A DNA stretch of 64,000 nt, from positions 434,001-498,000 of the forward strand of contig VJWM01000044.1 of NCBI GenBank assembly GCA_010909165.1, written 5' to 3'. The DNA is from Anthoceros angustus (Eukaryota; Streptophyta; Anthocerotopsida; Anthocerotales; Anthocerotaceae). This document shows positions 53,820 through 64,000 of the stretch, piece by piece (position 1 is the stretch's first letter; each line of letters begins with the position of its first letter). The notes under the pieces are model-generated. The model saw only the letters and a program-made list of their open reading frames with translations, did not search any database and was not told the DNA's origin. The position numbers and the translations under genes were made by a program.

Positions 53820-55737
53820 ACCCACATTGGGTTGCTCTATAGGTAGATGTTGAGAATGCCTTCAACACTGTGTCTAGCGCTTTCATTTTCTCGGAACTCA
53901 AGGATGCAGGTGGGCATCTAGCGGGCCTCATTCCATTTGTTCGCTCCTTCTACAATTCTCCATCCAATCTCTACTATCAACATGGTCTAGCTACGGAAGG
54001 CGTTTCGGTTCTCCACTCGGCGACGGGCACAAGGCAAGGGAATCCATTGGGAGGTGCCCTCTTCGCCATGGTGCACTGTGTCCTTCTGACCTCTGATTCG
54101 GGAGCCTTTTCCCATCCGTGGTGGCACGATATCCTCGGGCTAGGGGACAAGGTGAGGGCTGCCTTTGATCTCTTCTCCTTTGAGCTCTCCCGTATGGGAT
54201 TAAGGGTCAACATCAATAAGTGCAGGGTGTAGTCCCCTTCCGACAATACACCCCCTCTTCACTATCCAGGGGGGGATATTATTTCTCCGCAAGGGCTTCG
54301 GGTCCTCGGAGTTCCGCTGGGTCCCCCTGACTTTATTCAAGGGTTTGTGGACGTTGCTCTAGAAGAAGATGTGGCTCACATTGGGGACCTTTCACAAATT
54401 GGGGACCCTCAGGTTGCGTTTGGTATTTTGTCTTCCTGCTTCGCGCGTCGACCAGGTTATCTTACTAGGACAGTTGCTCCATCCCTTGCCTTTTTATCAA
54501 GCTTGAGGCATTTTGATAGGCAGGTTATGCAGGCGCTTGGGGACATTATAGGTCCCGGCACCTTCGAATGCACCGACGGTGATATCATTGCCAGTGGCCT
54601 TTGGAGGCACTGGCTTGTTGGCCATGGAGGCCTCAGCTCCGGCAGCTTTCCTCGGGAGTTGGGCCCTCTCTGCCCTAATTTTGGCCTCTCAATTCTTAAT
54701 GCAGGACTCCCCCCTTTTGGAAGCCTTCGTCTCGAGTGTTAAGGAGGGGGCCTTCCCCTTGCAGGTCTCTCTTAGGCGAGCTAGGGACTCCCTTTCCTCA
54801 GAGGCTAGGGAAGCCATGCCTCCTTATTCCTCTTTCTCTAAGGAAGGGTTGCATGGCCTTCAAACCTCTCTCCAGGAGAAGCAATATTTACACGCGCAAA
54901 GGGCCCTCCTTCTGGACTCCTCCATTCCTAGGTCTTTGCGGGCCCGCCTGCGTTCCTGCTCAAGGAAGGGGGCAAGCTCCTGGCTTTTGGCTCGGCCTTG
55001 CATTCCGGCGTTCCGAATCGCACCAGCGTCCTTTTCGACCGCGATGAGGGTCCGCCTCGGTTTGGCTCATCCTCTGGCCTCTTCTCTTTCCACGTGCAGT
55101 TGTGGAGCTGCCATCGACGATTCCGGATCCCATTTGGTACGTATTGCTACGCATGACGCCGTTTGCGACGTCATGTTTTCGATAACTATGGAGAGCGGAT
55201 TTTTTCCGTACCGAGAGGGCCCATATACATTGCGTAATGGCGTGTCACTCACGGCGGACCTTTTTTATACTAGGGGGAGCAAATTTATATAGCTGATGTG
55301 GTTGTTACAGATCCCACGAGAGACTCTATAAGCGAGCATGTCAGCATCAATCCTCCGAGCTGGGCGGCGGAAGGATGCGCAACCAGCAAGACTCACAAGT
55401 ACTCTCCTATATAAGACGACCATGTTTTCATCCCCTCGCCCTCGAGACTCATGGGGCTATGGGCAGGGACTTCTCTAGGTTAATTAAGGAGTGTGCAAAA
55501 GCCTATCATAGCCATAGGAATTGGAGGGGCCTCCCCCTTTCCTCCGTGGTGGCTTTCTTTCGCCAGTGGGTTTCCATGGCTCTGCAGAAAGCGTTGGCTA
55601 ACGCTGTTTATAGGACGGCTACGTGCGCAGGACTAGCGGCTTCTTCGGCACCGGTGGTAGGTAGGCCCTTCATCATCCCTGATCATGATATCATTGGTGC
55701 AGTAGGTAGTTACGGGAAAGGCATTCGAGGGGACTAG
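53820..55737 (+). mobile_element. Degenerate non-LTR retrotransposon (RT and C-terminal domain)
   Basis: The plus strand shows reverse-transcriptase motifs: Asp-Val-Glu-Asn-Ala-Phe-Asn-Thr (53849), Pro-Phe-Val-Arg-Ser-Phe-Tyr, and Thr-Gly-Thr-Arg-Gln-Gly-Asn-Pro-Leu-Gly-Gly-Ala-Leu-Phe-Ala. The FADD-type catalytic box expected soon after is missing; the text passes directly to a later helix ending at a stop at 54232. Downstream frames (54347-54742, 54579-55292, 55375-55737) hold Ala-Ala-Phe-Leu-Gly-Ser-Trp-Ala, Arg-Leu-Arg-Ser-Cys, Gly-Leu-Ala-His-Pro-Leu, Cys-Ser-Cys-Gly-Ala, Gly-Ser-His-Leu and Thr-His-Asp-Ala-Val-Cys-Asp. The Cys/His cluster followed by this segment resembles the C-terminal zinc-finger and nuclease-like end of some LINE-type elements. 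At least three frame breaks and the lost RT box make it inactive. Confidence 0.7.
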
Positions 55738-56538
55738 GACTTCCCCTTTTACTACTAGCCCTTTTTGGGTTGTTCCTCCTCGGTCTTCAAGGATAGATGG
55801 GATTCCCCATCTCGCCTATTAATAACGTCTACTCTTCTCTTTAATATGTATGTGGTCCGTCTTAGTTGAAGACCATGCAAACAAGACTACTTAAACTCCT
55901 AATCTAGTTAAGATTAATATTTAGATTTTAAAAAATAAATAATATTATATAAAATAGTAATCAGATATAATTATTTAATTTATAATCACTGTCAGTCAGT
56001 CGAATATTCATACATTCACTGCACCTCAAAGCTCTAGCTGGCATACTACAATATGTATAGACTAGAATGAATAGGTATAGAGTTATCTTCCCCATTCTAT
56101 GGCCACCGGCAGTCCCATAACGCTCTCCATGGCAGACCTCCCGCCAGGGATTCCACCCCTCGTAACACGCAGCCCACGAATGTATGCTATGCTTTTTTCT
56201 CCCTCCAGAAACGGCCCAGGGTATGACAAGCAAGGCTCCTGGGCATTAGCAGTGATAACCTAGTCCAGGGTTGGACGAAACGGGGTTGCTGACAAAGGAC
56301 GGCCAATGCGCAAGGGTTCTTGAAAGGGAACGAACGGCACAGAAAGGAAAGGCCGGGCAAGGCACAAGGCACACGGCACACGGCATTGCTTGTTTGCTGC
56401 CGTCCCGAGTTGGGGACGATAGACTCCTTGGGTGAGTTTTTCTGCGTGAGACTACCATATTTAATTGAATCGAGAGAATCGAATCCGCGACAGGCAAAAC
56501 ATCCCGGCAAGAGAATGATATGCAAATACAATGGGGCT
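55738..56538. other. Intergenic, no gene seen
   Basis: AT-rich in the first 250 bp, then mixed. Should include the 3' UTR of the mTERF gene near its end. Frames on the minus strand (56187-56585) are without motif. Confidence 0.5.
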
Positions 56539-59160
56539 TTATGAGGAGGAAATCTTGTCGAGATCAGATTCTGCAGGTACCACATACACTTCGTCCCATT
56601 CCGCGTCTACTTCAGAGTCATCTTCGTCGGTGCTGTATTCCGGCGTGTCCGGAACCTGAGCATCGTCTGGGATGTAACCTCGCTCGGCAGCTTGCACTCT
56701 TTGGGCAAAGATGGAGTCACTGCATGCCAGCATGTACCTCAAGCTGAACTTGAGACCTTTCTGAGAGAGAAGCTTATGTCTTGGGATTATTCTTGACGGC
56801 AAGGAGTAGCTGAAGTACCTGCATCACACGGGGACTTTGCTGGTGAGCCCAGTCTTGAGAAATAACAGGTTGCAGACAAGGGTGCACCGGAGTACCTTGG
56901 AAACGCAACTAACTCTTCCATGGGCCGGAGCATCACCCGCTTGAGGTAGCGGTACTTCGGATGAATTACAGGGTAGTTGTACTTTAGAAGCATGGGGAAG
57001 TTGGCCACCATGGGACCCAGCCGACTGCGTTTGATCCCAATGTACCAGAAGAACTTGACGATAGGTTCCAGCTTCTTTGAGATGCTGTTGCCGAAAAGGT
57101 CTGGCCGAGTGGCTACAACCTTCCCCACATCCTGCTCAGAGACTCCCACGTTTTCCAGCAGGAAACGCACCTGAGTTGCTCACAAACAACATGCAAACTG
57201 CACACGGTCAGTTTGGTAGCAGACAACAGCACCAAAACTGTCAGTGTGATTACTATGCTAACCAATGGACGGATCTTCTTGTCGAGGCTGTAGCTGAAGA
57301 AGGCAGGAAACTTCACAAGCACCTGCCCTATCGCCTCCTCGTGAACACCTATGGCTCTCAGAAACCGCACCTTCCAAAGACATATGTGATGTCAGTTCCC
57401 TGTGGAGCCTGGTGGGTACGGACTTCCAGCACAGGTTCCTCCTGTTTGGCATGGCAAGGCAGAGAGCAAGATCCAGCTGAGATAGTTGCAACCTGGGGCG
57501 TGCACTGTACTGACCTTCGGCGCTATGTTAGCTTCTATGTTGAGACAAAAGACGGCAGGATTGCACGCAAGAATCCTCCTGATGCCAAAGATGTCAATGC
57601 CAAGATAATAGAAATACTTGATCAGGGGTGTCCATCCATCCTCCACGCTGCAAGCTAAGAGCTGGGGTCTTTCTGCAATTACTCTTGCAACTGCAGCATC
57701 ATCGCAGAGTATGCCTGTCAGACAAGCAACCTGCAAGATGATCAAAACTGGGAACCTAAATCTTACTGGCACGAAAAAACACTAGCTGCTAGCTGCAGAA
57801 GGAGGCTTTCCTCAAGTTAAGAAGACTGCTAACCTTGGGGCGAACTTCTTCCACCGTCATTTTGCCAAGAGCTGCTGGGAAGTTGAACACCATGGCACCA
57901 TATTTCTCAGGGCTCATTCCCAGCTGCCGGAAAAACTCTACCCTCTCGTACAACTCCTGCCTGCTTACAGCCAACACCCCTGGCGTTCTGCCTATCACCA
58001 TTCCCATCCATTCCCTTTTGACCCCAGCTTGTTCAAGCATGGCTACAGTTGCCTCAAGTTCGTCCACCGGGGAGGTCAACACACGGGGCACTCTGGTGAG
58101 AACCACCCCAAGGTCTCTTCCTTTCACGTGGACACTCTTGAGCCACTCTAGCCTTGGTCCAATGACGTCTAACCGGTCACCAGCTATGCATACCAAGTAC
58201 CCGATTCGAGGAAACGTGATACCACTGTGCTTCAACTTTCTACAAACGAAAGAGGCGGGTGCAACTGTGTCAACACATTCTTCGTCAACCAAGAAATGCA
58301 TGAACCCAAAGCTGCAAACCGTCCCTCTACCTTATCAAAGGGATCACTCCAGTTTGGGCAACGTAAGCCTTAGCTCGTTGCTTGAAATCGAGTCCCTTGT
58401 ACTGCGGGTGCTTCTTCAAGCCCACCGCTTCAACAATCACCTGGTCGATGAACGAGGGCATCGTGGGCACCACCTCGTCAGTGTAGGTGGGACTGAATTT
58501 CGCCTCCAGCATGGATTTCTTCAGCACTTCGACAACGTTGTCCCTCCGCACCTTCAAATATTTCCTCAAATACACCTCCTCTTTGTCAGTCTTCTCGATC
58601 TTGTTGTTGTTGATGAGGTCCCGGGCATCAACACTGAACAGAATGTCATCGTGAGTCTGCCTTTTCAACTTCTGGATGAGTGGCGGGGATTCCAGCTTCG
58701 ACGAAGACTCCTCCCACCTCCTAAGTGCAGCTTTGGAATTGGCTTCCTGGGCCCTCCTCTGCTTCAAGAGCTTACCCATGGCGGTCATTATCTCGCCTTC
58801 TTCAGCTGCCGACACCGACCCACTGGTGGACAGTTCATCCCGGTCAGAATGCACTGCGGCAGCGTGGCGGCCGCTGAGGTAACCTGTGAGCGCATCCTTT
58901 CTGGCGCTCTCTAGATTACCACCGTTTCCCGCAGCTCTGCATCCTCTCCATGTGCCCGAGACGCGCGACACGGCTTCATTCTTCGCGCCAACAGTTACAG
59001 CAAGCCAAGAGCAGTGCATGCTGCCCAACATCTCGGATGTCTTGAAACCGGGCCCGCAACATGAGAACGATTCCCCTGGCCTCGGCAGGAACGCATGCTG
59101 CACAGCACTTTGGCTCAATCTCTGGCAACCGAAGCAGCCAGGATATTGCACAAGCTCCAT
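56539..59160 (-). CDS. mTERF family protein, EMB2219/mTERF2 type
   Basis: Six exons (59160-58331, 58239-57834, 57730-57515, 57370-57263, 57170-56896, 56818-56539) give 704 residues. Land-plant mTERF proteins bind organelle nucleic acids and are needed for plastid or mitochondrial gene expression; from memory of the Arabidopsis family, this one most resembles EMB2219, which is essential for embryo development. Residues 1-90 are weakly conserved and probably targeting, followed by a charged region and Gly-Val-Ile-Pro-Leu-Ile. The helical repeats contain Gly-Met-Val-Ile-Gly-Arg-Thr-Pro, Tyr-Phe-Tyr-Tyr-Leu-Gly-Ile, Val-Lys-Phe-Pro-Ala-Phe-Phe-Ser-Tyr and Asn-Phe-Pro-Met-Leu-Leu-Lys-Tyr. Then Phe-Pro-Arg-Tyr-Phe-Ser-Tyr-Ser-Leu and Ile-Pro-Arg-His-Lys follow, and an acidic tail. 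The start codon at 59160 is the least certain point; an inner Met 44 codons on is possible. Confidence 0.88.
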
Positions 59161-59756
59161 TCCAAGGCACCGGACACGAAGTCTCCAGAGCTAAGAGAGA
59201 GGGGTGCAAATCTGCATGGTTCCGAAAGTCGAAACGCACGTGGGCAAGCGAACGGATTGGACGTGGAATGGCAGCTGCGGCTGCAGAACGTTAAAATGGG
59301 AGGGAACTCGTGTCTGGAATGTGGTCTGTGGAGAGTGCACTGAAGAGAGAAAATACACATGCACGCTTTATGCGAATGAAATCTGGCACCTGAAGAACGA
59401 ATCACTGGTTCCACCTAAAAGTATCATCAGTTCAGCCTGAATGGTACAGCACCCAGAACTCAGAAAGTACAACCTGTTTGGTTGATTTGGATCAGCTCAG
59501 ACTGGCCCATGAATGTGCTGAGCATCCTATCCGGGTTCAGCCACGACCTTATGCAACATGTTTATCTTCCCTGCAAACCCACATGAAACCCCAATAGAGC
59601 TGCACAAAGACTCCAAGCAGCCCTCACGACAATGTAGATCCAATATGTACAAAATCCTAAGAGATATACTCACGATACTGACTAACTACTCGCAAGCATC
59701 AAACGACCTCCCTTTACATCATAGATTATGGCAACCGCGTTCTGTATTACACTCCA
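59161..59756. other. Intergenic, mTERF promoter and RING 3' UTR
   Basis: A gap of 596 bp between two minus-strand genes. No distinct element or repeat is recognised. Confidence 0.4.
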
Positions 59757-60807
59757 TCAGTTGCTCTCGCTGAATTGCATTTCCTGCAAGGAGACCACAA
59801 AACAAGGTTAACCGACTGGAGGACAAACTCTTTGATGATGTCGTCTGATGACAATCACAAGAGAGGTCTGGACATGTACGGCAGTTCATGAAACTGGAAG
59901 GACCAAAACATACCTTCCCGCAGACAGGGCAGTGCTTGCTCCGTTCTTGCCATTCGAAAATGCAACTGAGATGGAAATGATGTCCGCAGGACGTAGGTAT
60001 TTTTGGATTTTCTGAGTTGTAGCCTGCACACACGCATGAAGAGATTGGTTCCCTGTGGAAAGACACCAAGACTGCAAAAGACAACTACATGATAGGATGG
60101 GTGGATGCACACCGTCAAGGCAGGTTGGGCAAATCTCTTCATCATCTGCGAGTGACTGGAAGGACTCCACCTTGGAAATGGGACGTTTTTCTGGCGAGTC
60201 CGGTCTGAAGCTTTGACTCTGATCATCACAGTCAGACGCAATCCTGCTTCTCTGCAGTGTTGTCAAGGCTTCCCCACCTCCATCTCCACTGCCCCGACGC
60301 AATGGTTCACCTTCACTTGCATGCTGATAACTCATGGAGCTCTTGTCACGCCTAGAAACCAACCCGTCCCGAGGTGGTCGAAGGTAGCGAGGGTCTGCAT
60401 CATAAGGCAAGGGCCTGGGCGGGGCCCGGAATGTGTCTGGAACAGCACTATCCAGAGACGTCGTACTTAACAGTCCTGCTGACGGAGAACTTGAAACAAT
60501 TTGAATAGGGGATGATGACCCATCCCTTCCTTCTGCTTGATCAAAAATAGCTGTATACTGCCACCACCAGCACAAGACGGGGACAGCAACTCATCAATCC
60601 CAATCCCCACATCTCCAAGAACTGAACCAAGACATGCAAGACAAGCTGCTCGACCTCAGCCCGGCTTCAGGGCCGAGAATTTACCAGTCTGAGAACCCAT
60701 CGAACACAACACCGAAGACAGAGACAATTCTGGTACAAACACCCATTCGGATAGCCTGTGTACTCTTCAAAGTCCTCGGCTGACGGGCAGCAGCACAAGG
60801 CACCCAT
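59757..60807 (-). CDS. RING-H2 E3 ubiquitin ligase, At3g02290-like
   Basis: Four exons (60807-60685, 60557-60113, 60023-59914, 59783-59757) give 234 residues. The start Met-Gly-Ala-Leu-Cys-Cys-Cys-Pro, with a following Cys-rich segment (Asn-Cys-Leu-Cys-Leu-Arg-Cys-Cys), is the hallmark of this plant family and may be lipidated: Gly2 could be myristoylated and the Cys cluster palmitoylated. A long Ser/Pro/Arg-rich disordered middle follows. The RING is at 184-224: Cys-Pro-Thr-Cys, Cys-Gly-His-His-Phe-His-Leu-Ser-Cys, Cys-Pro-Val-Cys, with all eight zinc ligands present. The last exon encodes only eight residues ending Phe-Ser-Glu-Ser-Asn, as in relatives. Predicted role: substrate-specific ubiquitin transfer at membranes. 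Confidence 0.93.
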
Positions 60808-62504
60808 GCTGATGCCTGGAATATCTGCCCACCCTCTATCCCTTGTCCTCGAGCTACAGTCTCAGTCCAAGTCTTGTGATTATTCCCACAATAACTTACG
60901 GAGCTTCTGGCAGTAAGAAGAAGGAGAATGCTCCCCCTACCCGAGAGACGGAATGTTCTGCGAAGACGGAAAAGAGGCTAGACCACCAGGGCTAGTTACG
61001 TCAGTGGCCATCATCCGAGACCCTGCCAATTCCCACCTGCAACACCAAGCCCTGCTCAGCTCCGTGACCTAGCACCCTGCTAGATGCTAATTGCAGCACC
61101 ATTCATGCACACAGCTTAGAAGGACACAAGAATAGCAAATGCCCTCACCCTGTGCACGTCCAGAGGACTCAATTCCCGCCCACACGCATCGTTAAACTCC
61201 CCGAGTGCCCCCACCAGCACCATAGCTCACGCCCCTCGCTGGGTCCTAGGAAAAGATATAATCCCTCAGCCCACACCACATCTCTACAGATATATATCTG
61301 TCCTCTTCCAACAGCGCTACCAGTATAATAGTGGCACCGCCGAGGCGAGTGAGTATGTCGTCACCTCTTGCATGTTACTCCCACCTGCGATCACTCTTGC
61401 ATATATAGGCAAACACACGCGCTTTGCAGCTGCTTCGCGGTATTACTTTTTCCTTTTCAGCGCATTGTGTTTAGCAAGACCAACACTCCCTAAAACCGAC
61501 AAAAACGGACATGTAGATACGATATGCCCTGGCTAAATATGTCAACTTGCTCACCATGTAACTATGCACTTGCTAATCTGTGTAGCTACTTATTTGTATT
61601 ATATTTATCAAGAATATTAGGTACCTTTATGAGTTTTGAAGGAATGGTTTTCTATGTACTTGTTAATTTTGAATTTTTTAATATATTTTTTAAATTTATT
61701 TAATATATTTATTTAATATATTAAAATTAATTATATTTATTATTAATATTATATACACTTAGATGTACTTCTTTCATATTATCTATATCCAAGTATAAAG
61801 GTGTTAACCAATAGACAATTTTGTTGCTTATGTTTTGTTGTAGTTCTTTTGGTTGAGCTGGGTGGTTGGTGAATTTAGATGGACAGGAATACTACCTAGT
61901 CGTTTGGTTGAGCTGAGTGATTGGTGAATATAGATGGATTAGAACACTACCTGGTTAAATTATACCTGAGGAATAGGGAATAAGAATATACACTAGCTTG
62001 ATGACTCTAAGGAAGACATCAAAAGTTCTTCTATCTTATCCACATATCTTTGAGTAGAAATTGAAGTTCACTAGACAAGGATCTACTATTCTTGGATGAT
62101 GCTCTTTGTTTCTTGTTCTATTATGCTTGGTCTTTAGTAGGATCTGTGTGCCATGTGTTATGATACGTTCTTTATCCTACTATATAGTCCTTAGTAGGTT
62201 CTTAGTATGATTAAATCATATAAAATATAAATATTTGACTTAATTATTTACCTTTAAAAAGTATATATCTACTTATATAAAATATATATCTTATATATAA
62301 GATTTTTGATACTATATTTTAAAATATAGAGCCAAACGAATTGACCTTTTATGTTCAGCTGGAATGGGTAGTTTAATTCTTTACGAGAGGACGGGGTCTA
62401 CATTCCATTCCAAGGGACTGGTGCAGGTTATACATAGGTGTATTTTGTTTGCCTGAAGGCCCGGAGCTGATATTCCGCGCTTGACCGATTTCGTGAATCG
62501 TCCG
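60808..62504. other. Intergenic, 1.7 kb, AT-rich
   Basis: Upstream of both flanking divergent genes. The first 450 bp probably carry the RING gene's 5' UTR and promoter. From 61540 to 62330 the sequence is very AT-rich with runs of atata and ttaat. A short duplication (gttgagctgggtggttggtgaat near 61852 and gttgagctgagtgattggtgaat near 61907) is visible. No gene. Confidence 0.5.
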
Positions 62505-63903
62505 ATGGAGTCGCTGCTGGCGAACTATGGCGAATCCGATGACGAGGAGATCGCAGAAGTACAGGCGGGTGTCGGCGCTGCTCAGACCGTCGCGGGAAGT
62601 TCTGTGCGGCCCTCATTGCGGGGCTGGCTTCCCCCGCCTGTAGTTGGGGATGGATCTCGGCCGAGGATCAGCCAGGCGCTCCCTGCTGCAAGGAGTCTGT
62701 ATGAAACCCCTGCAGGAGGTGCAGATTTTTCAGGTCCTGAGGAGATTGGGGTGCAGGAGAAGGTTTTGCCGTCAGCTGCTGGTAGTGGCGTCTCAAAGGC
62801 TCCGGCTGGGAGGAAGGTTGGGGGAATTGGAGGTGGATTGTCTTCAATGTTGCCTCCTCCGAAGAAAGGCTCGGGATCACAGAAGCGGACCGTGGAATTC
62901 AAACCCCCAGTGAATACCGCATTGATGTACCAGGATGACGAGGAAGAAGAGGCGAGGCCAGCGAAGAAGAGGGTGGTCTCCGCAGCAGGAGGGGGCAAAA
63001 TAGGGCTTACCGCAATTCTGCCTCCTCCGAAGCACACCCTTGGGGTAGGATCGGCCTTGGGAGGAGGTGCCGGTGCGGGGGGACGACGGACTGTCATGGA
63101 AACGCAACGCCGGGTTTCCGCCGAGCCTGCAAGTGCAGAAGCAGCCAGTGTTGTTGATGCTGCTACTCCACAGGCCTGCAAGGACTTTCCACATGATGTT
63201 GCATGCGGAGCAGGCCAGCAGCAAGAGTTTGCTCAAGACCAATATACGGTACGTTGTTTTCCAGTTTTAGCCCTAATGGAGTTGAGGAATCTGGTGGGAA
63301 CAGCTGTTGATATGCTTGTTTGTCTCTGTGAACAGGCAACCGTCTATCAGGACCAAGGAACAAGCTATCCTGCAGACTATTCTTGGCAAGATCAACCTAG
63401 CGGCGTCGAATACGATATGGCTGGTTACGGGCCACCTTCTGGAGAGGGTTCTGGACAGCTGTTGCCCGTAACTGCAGACGATGCATTGGCACGAGTTTTG
63501 CAGGCCGAGCGGAGAAGGGGAAGGCCTCCAACTGTCATCGAAGTAAAGCAAGCTGACTTGACCAAAGGGAAGATTCGGGAGGACCAAGTATCGAGCACTG
63601 GCATTGCATTTGGTCCAGCTTACAAGGTGCGTGGGTGTCGTATGTATGTATGTGCGAATTCTTTTCTGTTTCTAGAAGTTTAGAGGAGCGGAGGTTACTG
63701 GTAAGTGCGCCTTCTGAACCATGGAATCTCTTTTGATGCAGCCTGCTGCAGCTACCAAGGACAAACCTTCGAAACTTCACAGGAGAAAGCACCAAATCGG
63801 GTCACTGTATTATGATATGCGGCAGAAAGAGATGGAGCTCAATGACCGTAGGTCTAGAGGGCAGCTGACAAAAGCCGAGACACAAGCCAAGTATGGCTGG
63901 TAG
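62505..63903 (+). CDS. PRCC-domain nuclear protein
   Basis: Three exons (62505-63248, 63336-63626, 63742-63903) give 398 residues. PRCC family proteins are nuclear, proline-rich and linked in animals to pre-mRNA splicing and the MAD2B mitotic checkpoint; in plants the function is little known. The start Met-Glu-Ser-Leu-Leu-Ala-Asn-Tyr-Gly is typical. The N-terminal half has repeated Pro-rich modules (Ser-Met-Leu-Pro-Pro-Pro-Lys and Ala-Ile-Leu-Pro-Pro-Pro-Lys) and Glu/Asp runs. The C-terminus is the conserved part: Lys-Leu-His-Arg-Arg-Lys-His-Gln-Ile-Gly-Ser-Leu, then Lys-Ala-Glu-Thr-Gln-Ala-Lys-Tyr-Gly-Trp at the very end. An in-frame non-ATG extension upstream was not used. Confidence 0.9.
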
Positions 63904-64000
63904 AGCACACATTTTGTTTATGGTAGGCGAAAGGACTTCAGCCTCTCAAGCTCGACGAGAGATGAAATAATACAATCCCGACATCTCCGATGCAACCAAC

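Overview
The window is nuclear DNA of a land plant. Most genes have several short introns (about 60-350 bp) with GT..AG ends, and the products are plant-typical: a PSTAIRE CDKA, plastid ribosomal proteins L5 and S21 with N-terminal extensions, an EMB2219-type mTERF, a sterol glucosyltransferase, 1-Cys peroxiredoxin and very long PLS-class PPR proteins. Compact introns, abundant PPR repeats of the 'MYAKCGS' type, a roughly balanced GC content and a dimethylargininase-like gene suggest a bryophyte-grade plant. A hornwort is my best guess, but I cannot prove the species.

Layout. 1-2.2 kb is AT-rich, gene-poor and holds small tandem repeats. 2.2-10.3 kb is a GC-rich, internally duplicated, decayed repeat block full of GTCCGGA motifs. 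It ends at a canonical initiator-tRNA-Met primer binding site (10337-10348), followed by a gag-like ORF. 11.5-13.0 kb is a nest of LTR-retrotransposon fragments: a Ty1/copia gag start on the plus strand, a copia gag end on the minus strand, and a Ty3/gypsy pol end on the minus strand. 13-15.4 kb has no recognisable gene but has an 89-bp tandem repeat.

From 15.5 kb the window is genic: DDAH-like (+), peroxisomal adenine nucleotide carrier (-), two adjacent long PPR genes (+; one E/E+ type, one with an atypical DYW domain ending Asp-Arg-His), CDKA (+), UGT80 sterol glucosyltransferase with a long serine-rich N-terminus (+), 1-Cys peroxiredoxin (-), cytosolic pyruvate kinase (-), plastid uL5 (+), plastid bS21 (-), an unrecognised intronless coiled-coil gene (-), an acyl-protein thioesterase (+), a UBA2-type two-RRM protein (-), a degenerate non-LTR retrotransposon (53.8-55.7 kb), an EMB2219/mTERF2-type gene (-), a RING E3 ligase (-) and a PRCC-domain protein (+).

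These genes do not form one pathway or operon. One theme stands out: two PPRs, an mTERF and two plastid ribosomal proteins serve organelle gene expression, probably by chance plus the abundance of such genes. Exon joins given below were derived by reading splice sites and checking that every join keeps frame. Total lengths are multiples of three for all genes whose ends I assign. I could not run alignments or gene predictors. The most interesting items are the modified DYW deaminase next to an E+-type PPR, repeated insertions inside PPR motifs, the dimethylargininase-like gene, the serine-rich UGT80 extension, and the duplicated, decaying GTCCGGA block tied to an LTR element.
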